A stretch of 64,000 nucleotides of DNA, taken from Tretioscincus oriximinensis (Eukaryota > Chordata > Lepidosauria > Squamata > Gymnophthalmidae). The notes beneath the pieces were generated by a model. The model saw nothing but the letters and a program-made list of their open reading frames with translations. It had not been told where the DNA came from and searched no databases. Shown here piece by piece: positions 54,205 to 64,000 of the stretch (positions are counted from its first letter, which is position 1; every line of letters starts with the position of its first letter). The stretch spans positions 1,313,208 to 1,377,207 of the forward strand of contig JAJVDF010000160.1 of the NCBI GenBank assembly GCA_022410635.1, read 5' to 3'. The position numbers were made by a program, and so were the translations under genes.

Positions 54205-55240
54205 TAGTGGTGAAGCCCAACCGACTGCTGGGTAAAGAAGCTCAACGGCCACCTCCCCAACGGCGGCTCCTCCTGCTGAGTCCCTACTAACCTGGCCCTG
54301 GCAGTGAGAGGTGGATGGGAGGCAGCAACGGGGGCAGCAGGGTAGCTTTCGCTTTAGTGGAAGGTGTCATGGCTGGGGACAGTGGCCCACCACCTACCAA
54401 GATGGGGGCCGAGGCATGGGGCTTGGGGAACTGGTTGCCGCCACCATCTTCCTACCTTGCTATTTACCTGCCTGGAGAAGAGGAGCCAAAGCCCCGACAT
54501 TGACAACAACACACACTGGCAATGCCTGCCCAAGGTTCCTTAATCTGCGATTGCTCACTAGGCTGACCAAATGACCCCTTTTTTGGGGTAGAAACCCAGT
54601 TTGGGGGTGTCTACCCTGCCCTCCCAGGGTGGTGTTATTTCCCGTTTTTGCTAAGGAATTTATTTTTTAAAAAAATAAAAAATTATTGCACCACCGCTAG
54701 GGGACTCTGCCACCTGGGGCAAGCTCCTGAAGGCACCCTCCCACAGTAAAAAATTAAAAATTCTCACACACTTCAAAAAAATTATTTTTGATTTTTTTTT
54801 AAAAAAAAATCACTGCTCCACCACCAGGGGGCTCTGGCAACCGGGGCCAGCTCCTGAAGGCACCCTCCCCTCAGTAAAAAACAAAAATTCTCAAGCACTT
54901 CAAACAATTCACTACACCACCACTAGGGGCCTCTAGCAACTGGGGACAGCTCCTGAAGGGACCATCCCCTCAGTAAAAAAATTAAAAAATGCAAATTTCT
55001 GCTGCACTCCCAAAATTCTCACAGTTTAAAAATTCTTGCAAACTTAAAAAAATTCTCACATGCTTCAGATTTCTTGGGCGGGAATTTCGGAGGGGAATGC
55101 ATGTGGATGAGTGATTTGCATATTTATTTGCATGAATATTAATTACCAGGGTTTGGGCTTCAGAAAATCTCAGCAGTCTATTGGTCTCAGAACTTTGGTC
55201 TCAGCAATTTGTATATTAATAGTATGGAAGATAGCTTTAT
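54205..55240. repeat. GC-rich repeat with internal tandem units, inside L1 remnant
   Basis: A GC-rich start ('gtggtgaagcccaaccgact'), then about three imperfect tandem units (54660-55010), each holding a 'ccacc.c.agggg.ctct' block and 'agctcctgaaggcaccctcc' followed by A-rich 'cagtaaaaaattaaaaattc'. Near the end 'tttgggcttc' is the inverse of the start's 'gaagccca'. Class unknown. Confidence 0.55.
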
Positions 55241-55299
55241 AAGAAGCACTTCCATAGTAGTTGTAGTTTTATTTACTGCTATTCAAAAGCAAGAACTGC

Positions 55300-55450
55300 A
55301 AGAAATTGCAACTGACTCCAAGTAGATACATGGGAACCACCACAGCCTGGTGGGGAAGATAGAATTCGGGCAAAAATACCCTTGTAAGCTGCTTTGAATC
55401 CCTTGGAAAGGTGAGAAAAGCGGGGTATAAGAACCCAGTTTTTCTTCTTA
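55300..55450 (+). repeat. tRNA-derived SINE, 3' part
   Basis: 'cccttgtaagctgctttgaa' to 'gagaaaagcggggtataaga' is the tail half of the 48254 family in plus orientation. Confidence 0.7.
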
Positions 55451-56130
55451 TCATTTACTGGATTTTATGGATAAAATTTAGATAATATTAATATAATGAT
55501 ATACTATACAATTACAGCAGCAAGAATTGTCTAAGGAAATCACTTGATAGAGGATTGGCTTATTAAATTTATGAACTTAATGGAAATGAAAATGTTAATT
55601 CTTTTGATAAGGGAAAAAACACTGGATTTTTTTTAACCAGACCTTTAATAGATTTTCAAAAAGAAATGGTTTTTCTAATCATAGGATTTGAAGATTAAAG
55701 AAAAAAAACTATCAATATGGAGGGGTCAACAGTGTAATTCATGGAGAGGTAAAATGTTGTATTTGGCCAAACTTTTAAAGGGAGTGGAGCAAAAGGTAAG
55801 AAAATCAATGAACTGATTAGAAAGAAAAAAATGACTGAAATTTGAAAAGTATGCAATTTTATGTGTACCTTTGTTTAAAAATGAGTAAAAATTTGAAATG
55901 AGAACAAACAGACCCACTGCTCAAAAGAAGTAAAAAGTGTTAAACTCTGATTATAGCTAAAAATCACAGCCATCTCTGTCTGTGCACTCAATGAACACAA
56001 GAAGAGACAGTATGCACAGGGAATTTCTCTATAAATGGTGAGATCTTGGACTAATGAAGCTCTTTCAATTAAAAAAAATGTTTTGTGGAAGCTCAAGATA
56101 TTTTAATTACGGTTAAAAATATTCAATGTT
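55450..56130 (+). mobile_element. L1-like remnant, continuation
   Basis: AT-rich sequence with L1-type phrases ('aaccagacctttaatagatt' followed by a 'caaaaagaaatgg' segment). It is likely the continuation of 53300-54200 beyond inserted repeats. No frame survives. Confidence 0.45.
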
Positions 56131-57574
56131 CTATTTGTTTAGTATTCGTGGCTTGCACTGTCTTGTATTATTTTTATATTTCTCTTTATTTTTTTCTTTT
56201 TATCAGCTTGCCTAAAAGGAAAGGCAATGATTAAATAAGAGCCCTTAAAAATATTATCCTTTTTCCAAATATATTGAATTGATGCAGAGGATGGTAATCA
56301 GAAAGAGGCTAAAGCAAGCAATGCATTCCTATTACATTATTTAAAATTGTGTGAGGATTTGTCTGAAATTCTATGTTGATCGTCTTTCTTAAAGAAATTC
56401 AACAAGCCAGCAGTGCACTGTGAACTGGAACCCTTACTTCCTACTCCATAAACCATGCTTTCATCCATAACAGATTGAAATATGGTTCAGGGAATGGAAG
56501 AGATGCCACCAGTCACATCCCATTCTCACTAGGAGCAAAAACAAGAGTCAAAGCTGTGTCACTTAGCACTGGCCTCACTTGTTTTGTTTACTCCAAACAG
56601 AAAATGGGATGACCACATGACGATTACAGAGCAACACAGGGTTTGAGGAGAATTCCTCCAAAACTCATAGCAAATGCAGAAAAATACAATTCACATTTAC
56701 CCTGCACTGGCTATGGTTTCCCCAAATCAAAACCATCCTCATGCAGTTGGATCAGGGCAGACCACCAGACAGGACGGGAGGGACTTCCCCTTGGTCAATA
56801 GCATTCAGCCCTCACCAGAGGGAAGAGTTGCCAGTCTGGCAGTCTTCCCTAATCCTATCATGGGACAGCTACCTGATGAGAGGTTTAGGGCTGGAAAGGT
56901 GGCTGTGGATGGGGGTGTTCTGGATTTCACAGAAGCCTATGGCATCCCTAGGAATCAGGCATTGTCCACATAGATCCATGGGATCTCCTTCCGTAAACAT
57001 CTGCAAAAGCAGGCGTTTAAAAGAAGTGAAGCTGGTGAAGGCTTGGGTTCATTCTGCTTTTTCTTTGCCAGGTCCTCTCTCCCTCAGAGAGGTGCCGGGG
57101 AGATGGCAAGGGGGAGCGGTAGAATAATCCCCAACTCTTGTTGGCTGCTTGGACCACGTAGTCAGTAAAGGCACTTTAAACTGATGGTGAGAGGTTTAAA
57201 CTATGTAACTTATTTAATGCAGCTCTTTGTACCACAGGGTCACTAAAATGCCGTTGCACTGGGCTGAGTGCAGGGGAGAAAATCAATTTCACTTTGCTCT
57301 TCTGTCAACCAGCCTCAGTGTCTCATTTTTTCCTTACTGCCCAACAATCCTAATTGCAGACAATAGCTGTATCCATCCCACACACTGCAACACTTCTCAA
57401 AAGTAAGCAGATTGAAGTAATTAAGAAAAATGATTACACATAAAGTTCACTTTTTTGCTCCCAAGGTTCATTTCAATTATCGTATTATTAGTTTACCTTT
57501 CCTCCAAAAAATGTAAAATGATGCATTAAATACTTTGTAACTGAATTCTGGAATTAATAATCTAGCCCAATCTT
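56131..57574. other. Unassigned region with two overlapping open frames
   Basis: Open frames at 56674-57127 have higher GC than the flanks but no recognised domain or splice-supported homology. Nothing else is assigned. Confidence 0.4.
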
Positions 57575-57775
57575 GTTCCCTGGCTTTCACTATACCTTAA
57601 TGGTAGAAGAAACTGCTTAAAAATCAGAGGATTACTGGATTGATCCCCAGGCGCTCCCATGAACCAGGCAATGGCAAACTCCTTCATTATATCTGTCATG
57701 AAAACTGCNCGTGGAGGAGTCCATGCACTCAAGTCAGCCAAAACTTGATGGTACCCAACAACAATGATCTTTAGC
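57575..57775 (+). repeat. Sauria-type SINE with Bov-B-like tail
   Basis: A tRNA-like B box 'ctggattgatccccagg', then 'ggcaatggcaaactccttca', then 'caagtcagccaaaacttgat' and 'ggtacccaacaacaatgat', which resembles the Bov-B/Sauria SINE 3' tail. It is a lineage marker for squamates. One N. Confidence 0.75.
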
Positions 57776-57781
57776 AATCAT

Positions 57782-58065
57782 CTTTCTACAAATAATCATT
57801 TATTTATTTATACAAATACTCAGCCCTATACTCAAAAGTCAAAGGGTGGCCAGCCAAAGGGCAGTGCACATAGATTTTGGTGCTTTCTCCACAATAGATC
57901 CACAACAGATGACCTGTGAAGTAGGCTGGGCTGAGAGAGTTCTAAAGAACTGTGATTGGCCGAAGATCATCCAGCTGACTCCATGGAGGAGTGTGGAATC
58001 GAACCAGGAGACTACCAGATAAGAGTCCAACGCTTTAACCATTACACCAAATTGGCTCTCTAGTG
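57782..58065 (-). repeat. tRNA-derived SINE, full-length type
   Basis: The minus-strand head AGAGCCAATTTGGTGTAATG (A box) and GGTTCGATTCCACACTCCTC (B box), body, and an A/T-rich tail at 57785-57815. Same family as 26404-26650. Confidence 0.85.
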
Positions 58066-61000
58066 TCATTCCAGTGATATTCCTCTAATAATCTACTCCA
58101 CAAGTATCCCAGTTTTGCCTAACGCCATTCAATTGTGTAATGTTTATATTTTAATCTAAGAAGGTAAGATGCATAATTNGTCTTCAAAGATGTAAAAGAC
58201 CAGATAAAAACTCACAAGTACTTTCTACTTGGATACTTTCAGCCTTCAACTACCCTATATCATGTACATCCAATCATAAAATTTGGAGAACAGTAAATCC
58301 CTCTTGAGTTCAAACAGGGTTACGTGAATGTAAGTGTATATAAGACTACTGCCTCACCATTCTAATGTGATTTTGAAGCTGTAACCAGATATGCCAATAT
58401 TATCCAGACCTCATTACTCTAGACACCACCACGTTCACTTCTTATAGAAGGCAGTCAGACAAAGCTTCTAGTCCTGTTTGGGGTTACCAGATTAAAAACA
58501 AGACACCAGTGCTACATCTGTAATGGAGGTAAAAAAAGAAGCAATTTCAGTGGATGCTTCTTATTTACACTCATTAAAACTATTGTTCTGCTTTTATCTG
58601 GTAATCCTAGTCCCATTCATGAAATGTTAAAACTTTTAGCCAAATAATGATGCCATGAAATTTTCTTGCTTATTTCAATAAAAGTCTCTAATTTCTCATA
58701 AAAAAATATCAAGAACATATAGGCTGCAAAGGGTGAGGATACTACAAAATGGCTTGAAGAAGTAAAACCTTGTGTGTATCATTTATATAAAATCAGTTTC
58801 TACACACAAAGCAAGATAAACCTATAGGTCAGTTCCTCAGCCAAATTTCTGTCACCAGCAAATAGTTTCCGTGGACAGGACTGGGGGCTGATTGGCAAAA
58901 AAGGCATTATCCGTCCCTGGGCTGGTTGCAATGCATGCTGGGAGATGTAGTTTCAAAGGGCAGGGGACCATGCAGGCAGGCCAGAAGAGGCTGCCTGCAG
59001 CTCAGAGGCAGACTACACTTCCCAGCAGGCCCCACTGCATCACAATATGGGTGAGCTGATTTATTCTCAACTCATTCCAAAATGCTATATGGAAGAACAA
59101 TATCCCTTTAAAAATGGGGTGGGGAAAAGGGGAATTGAAATCAGCTGGGAAAATATTTTCTGTATTGGAGTCTCACCCACTTCTTAGCCTTACTTCCAAT
59201 CAGCAAACAGAATGATTGAGCATTCTTAATAAACCTTTAGGTGGTTTATAAAGAAGTTACACACAGCGATGGGGGAAATGTATTGCTTACAGAAAAAAAA
59301 CCACCCAAAGGTAAGTAGTTTTATTGGGTCTAGTCTCTCCTTCAGTAAATTTTTTAGCGTATTTTTGGAACACAACCAAACAAATAAGTTTGCCTGTTAA
59401 TCCCACCACTAACATTTTAAGTGGGAAATGGCTCGAATATTGCTATAGCAAATTCTCACTCTAGATCCACTATTTTTTCTACTAACGTATGGGGCTAAAT
59501 TAAGACACAGATGCTAAGCACGTATGTCCCTAGAGAAGTTATTTTAGATACTTTGGGACCTCAGTGAACAACAGAGCTACCTCTGGTTTCTGCTGCTCTT
59601 GTATGAATCCTTTTCTCTATGCTTCAAAACAAGAGTCTATCTTTTCTCTATCAACTGCCAGTCACTGAAACCTCTATGCATTGTAGTCATCTTGATGAGT
59701 TCATGTTTAAATACTTGGGAGTCCTTCATTGACTAAAAGGGGCTAGTTTTCTTGGAAATAAGCAGCTTCTTGTTGGGAGAGTGAAATGTCCAAGCTAGAT
59801 TACAGAGACTACACTTCTATATCCTCATATCTAATTGGAATTTATATTTATTTCCTTCACCTGTAGGTAATTCTGCTAACATTTCTTTTTTAAAGCCAAT
59901 TTTATGAGTATACTGCTGCCCAACACATGCAGATAGTTCACTTGTCCTTAAAATAGTGACTTGGGGGTAGAGGTTAAAGGCGGATGGCAAAATTATGCCA
60001 AGAAGAAACCGGAGTTACATTGTTTTTAGGAGCTTTCTACAGTGGGCCTTATTCTGTTCCAGGAAGGGATCTAAGCAGCCTGCTATCCACATATTATCCT
60101 GGGGCTTGTGCTATACCAAAATAGCATGAAAACAGCAAGCTCCATAAATTCCTTCCTGGAAAAGAATAAAGTCTAGTANGGAAAAGGCTTGAGGCACCAT
60201 TTCCACAGGCTCTGTAATGCATTTTAGGCATTTAGAATACGTTGTAGACTGAAGACACTTTCTAAAACACCCTACTAGCCTCTGCAAACAGGGCCCAAGT
60301 CTGAAGAGAAGTTTAAATTGGAAGAACTAGGGTTTAGTTCCCTTGGGTTTTCTAAGGTGCTTTGAAACCCCTTGTAGAAACAGTATCGTTTTGGTTATGT
60401 ATAAAACTTAATTCATTTCAGTTTAGAGGCATTCCAAAATAGTTCAAGTATCATAAAATTATACAACATTTTCAAAGAACAGGACCTAAAGCCCTTTTCT
60501 CTTGGTAACACAAAATCCAAATGTCAATGTGGCTTTTAAAATCCTGAATTTCTTACTCTCAAACTGACAGTTTTTGCAAGTGTTAAGCATTGACTTTATA
60601 TGTATATATATTCCTGCTTATCCTTAATATAAGCAGAAGTGACTTGGCTCTCTTGTGTGATACCTGAACAATTTAACATAAATCGGCATTCAGCAATTCT
60701 TCTCCACGATGCTAATAATCAAAACCCATTTCTCATTGCTTCTCCAATCTCCAGATTACACTGTTGGTAGCTTCTCTATACATACATGAGATACCCAAAA
60801 AGGGATAAATGCATCCTGTTGGAATAGCTTGTAACTATTCGCACAACTGGTTCTAGGAAATAAACATTATTTTCCCCCTCCTGTAGGAAAAAAAGATATT
60901 TCAATTAACTTCATAACTAATTTTGGTCAACAGGGTGAATATGCTCAGTTTCTCTGAACAAGTGTTGGCAAAAATACTAGTCCTCTAATCCCTATCTTTT

Positions 61001-64000
61001 GACTTTCCTGAAGTCAGAATTGTGCCATCCTCTCGTAACGCTAGGTAAGTAGTGCTGTCAGCAAATTGGTTTGCCTTTTCTACCCAGATCTTATGAGATC
61101 CCTGACTGGAGCTCTGACCAAGGACATCCTTTTATTTCAAAGCACTGTTTACCATCCCAGTAGGTCCTTTTCTGCTATGTGGCAGAAAAGGCACTGATCT
61201 TAACTACGAGATATATGACTCAATAATTATTTTTCCTCTGACAGTGACTATCCACAAGGGGCTGCTATGTGGCTCTTACAATTTTGAGGTGTACAGGAAA
61301 GCAGCCGTAATGGCACTTGTATCAAGTTTCTCTGGCAACAAAGACCCTAATTATTTGAATAAGCACCTTCTTCTATATAGACCTACTTCTGTATTGAAAT
61401 CTAAAATAGAGTATCATCTTATACCTCATCCTCTTTCAAAAGTGCAAGGGGCAGAGACACACAAAATAGTCCCCAAACTCTGGAGCGACCACTTTTCAGA
61501 GGTCAACTGAGTGCCTAGATCATATTATTTTTGATGCATGATTAAAACATACCTCTAAACTCAGGCCTTTGGTTCTTAATTTCTTCTGGATATTGTTCTG
61601 CCAGAAAGGGAGGGTTATATTTTAAATCTTTATTTAAAATTTTAACTGTGACCCACTCTGGGTGAAAGGAGGACAAAGTTATTAAATCAATAAATCAATC
61701 ATAAATCTTCTTACCTTGTGTGTGTTCATGAATGTTCTAACTTCCCACCAATAATGAATGCAGTCACTTTCAACCAATCAAATTGTCAACGTGAGGGCAG
61801 GTGACTGAGTATGAAAGTGAGGCAGACACTTGATGCCCAAGGAATTTCCTCTACTGCTCAGAGCAATTTTCTCTATAGTGGAGCTCACCAAACATTTTCC
61901 ATGCAGCAGCCTGGGAAGCAGCCCAGGAAAGCCTTTGGTGGAGCTCCACAAAGACACCTGAATTGAGAGACCTCTTAGCTCAGCTGGGTGGAAAGCAGAC
62001 ATTTAAGTGCAACCTGGGATGGCAGACAGACACTCAATGCTCACATGTGACTGGCTACAGATTCCTGTCTCAATGCAATGGGGACAGTTGTGCCAGTGGC
62101 CATTTGACAAGGTGCCCCAGCCACCTATCTCACAGTGTGACATGGCTGCCCAGCATGCCTTGCCAAATGCTGCCTGTTGCAAATGCCCCTGTTCCCCCAC
62201 GAAGGAGACATACACAGTCTGTTTTTTAAATGGGCTTATCTGCTAGTAATTAAATAAATATATGACCACCAAACTCATGTTCAACAAAGAGGATAGCTCT
62301 TTATGCAACCTTTAGGGTTAGATGTAGCAAAAACTGGCAGAATATTTTGCTGATACATCTAAAACACACTCCTTCCCTGTGCTGAAGCCATTTGGTCTGT
62401 TGCACTAAAGAGCAGAAAGGTTTGCTCAACACCCCAGACAGTTTGTGGCTTTATATTGAGCACAGCATTGAGATGGACTCGTGCAATGCTGTTTTGCTGC
62501 TGTGCCATTTGACCACTTGGGTGTTCACCCAGAGGCAGTTGCCAACTGCAAGACTGACTTGGTGTGACAGCTGCTGAAAGGAAACATACAAAAATAACTT
62601 CAGTTAATGCACCTCTGGATCATGGCCTGTATAACAAGCAACTACTATATCATAGTATTGGAAAAGCTTGTGAAGCAGTATTGCTAATTCATATTATCAA
62701 AATTCAAGTTAGTTGCCCCAAACACAAGGGCTGCTATCATGTAGTAGTAACTAAGAGCAAGAATTTAGAGGAAAGTGTTAGCTGGAATAAAGGTGGAAGA
62801 ACCCAACTGCATTAAGGCNGCAATATAGTGGGTTCTTTTTAATCTGTTTTTATTGTTGTAACCTACCTGAGATCTTGGTGAATGGGGCAAATAAATATAC
62901 AAATAAAGTAAATATAATACAATACCATTTTAAAAGGGTTTTTTTCCATTTTAAAATTCATTTTTCAATATCCACTGCAAACTGATTTGGGATTATAAAG
63001 ATCGGGATAAATACTTTTAAAAAAATAAGTAGATTTGAGGACACAGCCTTCCCTTTCCCTACAGGCATTGTCAACTGTTTAGACTACTTATTTTTTTCTA
63101 TTTTTATAATGGTTCTATTGTGAAATATAAATAAACTGGTGACATTTAGGGCAACACTTTCCCAACTTCAATTATATACGACCTTCATATTTGCCATATC
63201 CATTACTTGCTACCTAAACAATCTCATTTCTCAATTAGATAATTTATTTAAAACAAAATACATTGTCACTCCAGCCTAAGTAATTTCAAGTGACACTAGT
63301 GGTATGCAAGAGCAAACTTCAGGAAATACTTTTTAAGGCCTTTTAAAAAATTAGGAGAGGTGTCAGTGTGTTCTGCAGGTAGTGTAGAAAAAGATCTGGC
63401 TGCAAATTAAGCAAAACAAAGTTTGGGCCACCCTAAGAATTTTGGATATAGCCTAGGCTATAAGTATAAATAAATAAATAAAGTTATGAACAAGATTTTG
63501 CAAAGCTTTTTCACAAGTTTTTTTTTCCAATTCTGTGCTGAGCTGCAACACAGAACCAAAGGTGATCCAGATAATTACATGAGCTGGATTTGGGATACAT
63601 AATATGAAAGTGAGTCTTTTCAGTCACATCATCGGCTTTTCAGCCTACAAGATGCTACAGTTTAATACCTCATATTGCACTTAAAATTCCACCGTGTGAA
63701 AATATTAATTTGTTCTTCAAAAGTCTTGCAACAACTAGGCTCATATGACATTGCAACTTCTCTGCATATCTTTGCTTAAGAATCTAACTTTCTTTTTAGT
63801 TATTTTAATTAGGTTACTATATGTTTCCCTCCACACAGCTTAGCAGTAAATGTTGTAAAGCTTAATTTTACCTATGCTCTACATGTTTAGATGCCTCTTG
63901 AAGATGCACCTGTTCACCTGCACTTTCAGCCGAGCAAAACTCTTCTCTTCTTAAAGACACTTACTATTTTTATCTGTTCTTATGGTCTTTTATTGTCATA
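58066..64000. other. Right-hand end, presumed FAM193B intron
   Basis: 5.9 kb with no recognised exon. It contains an inverted-repeat element (60045-60175) and several retroposon-type tails ending in AAATAAATA-like runs (about 61600-61710, 62820-62910, 63430-63480). Open frames at 61.2-62.8 kb carry no known domain. Confidence 0.5.
60045..60175. repeat. MITE, 'CTTATTCTGG'-like family
   Basis: Left 'gccttattctgttccaggaa' and right, inverted, 'gactttattcttttccagga'. About 40-base arms, no coding content. Confidence 0.6.

Noticed and set aside
56674..57127. Overlapping open frames of 99 and 128 codons
   Set aside because: No domain, no splice context, no similarity I recognise; kept only as an unassigned region.
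57955..58065. tRNA gene (A and B boxes present)
   Set aside because: The cloverleaf is degenerate and a SINE body and tail follow; it is a tRNA-derived SINE, as are those at 18.4, 26.4 and 48.5 kb.
61963..62246. Open frames near the right end
   Set aside because: Three overlapping frames on both strands, no domain; composition effect.

Overview
The window is vertebrate nuclear DNA, most likely from a squamate reptile (a lizard). Genes have many short exons and long introns. Reptile-type CR1 retrotransposon pieces recur (the 3' tail around 'agccatactggatcaggc'), as do tRNA-derived SINEs, including one with the Bov-B-like tail of Sauria SINEs near 57.6-57.8 kb. Several old DNA transposons are present. 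Isolated N bases are assembly ambiguities. No bacterial, CRISPR or viral features were seen.

Three protein genes lie on the minus strand in the order DOK3 - DDX41 - FAM193B, the neighbourhood known from human chromosome 5q35. (1) DOK3, 1239-8089, 5' part only: three exons give the start codon, the PH domain and the linker; the PTB domain and C-terminus lie off the left edge. (2) DDX41, 8925-28368, complete: 17 coding exons joined in frame into a 620-residue DEAD-box helicase with every core motif and a C-terminal CCHC zinc knuckle. (3) FAM193B, 35230-46750: nine coding exons to the stop codon, a 3' UTR and an AATAAA signal near 34.95 kb; the first coding exon was not found and probably lies beyond the right edge.

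The rest is introns and spacers filled with transposable elements. CR1-type LINE pieces lie at 2.7, 16.3, 21.6, 27.0, 31.0, 37.4, 43.0 and 50.2 kb. Another non-LTR reverse transcriptase with a readable YADD motif lies at 24.2-25.1 kb, and L1-like pieces at 9.2 and 53.3-56.1 kb. A Tc1/mariner fossil lies at 5.2-6.3 kb. Well-delimited non-autonomous elements include a hAT-like element with an 8-bp target duplication (35883-36420), a PIF/Harbinger-like element with TTA duplications (19658-20177), and several other inverted-repeat elements. The DDX41 promoter is a CpG-rich island of about 0.7 kb with a (CAG)9 run, bracketed by two copies of one MITE family.

The most unusual structure is a foldback element found at least three times (29601-29745, 51420-51611, 52869-53069). 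Its arms are near-perfect or perfect inverted copies of a dispersed unit. Two copies have exact 12-bp target-site duplications, and the arms match within a copy at a site that differs between copies. I see no new multi-gene system; the novelty here is in mobile-element structure.
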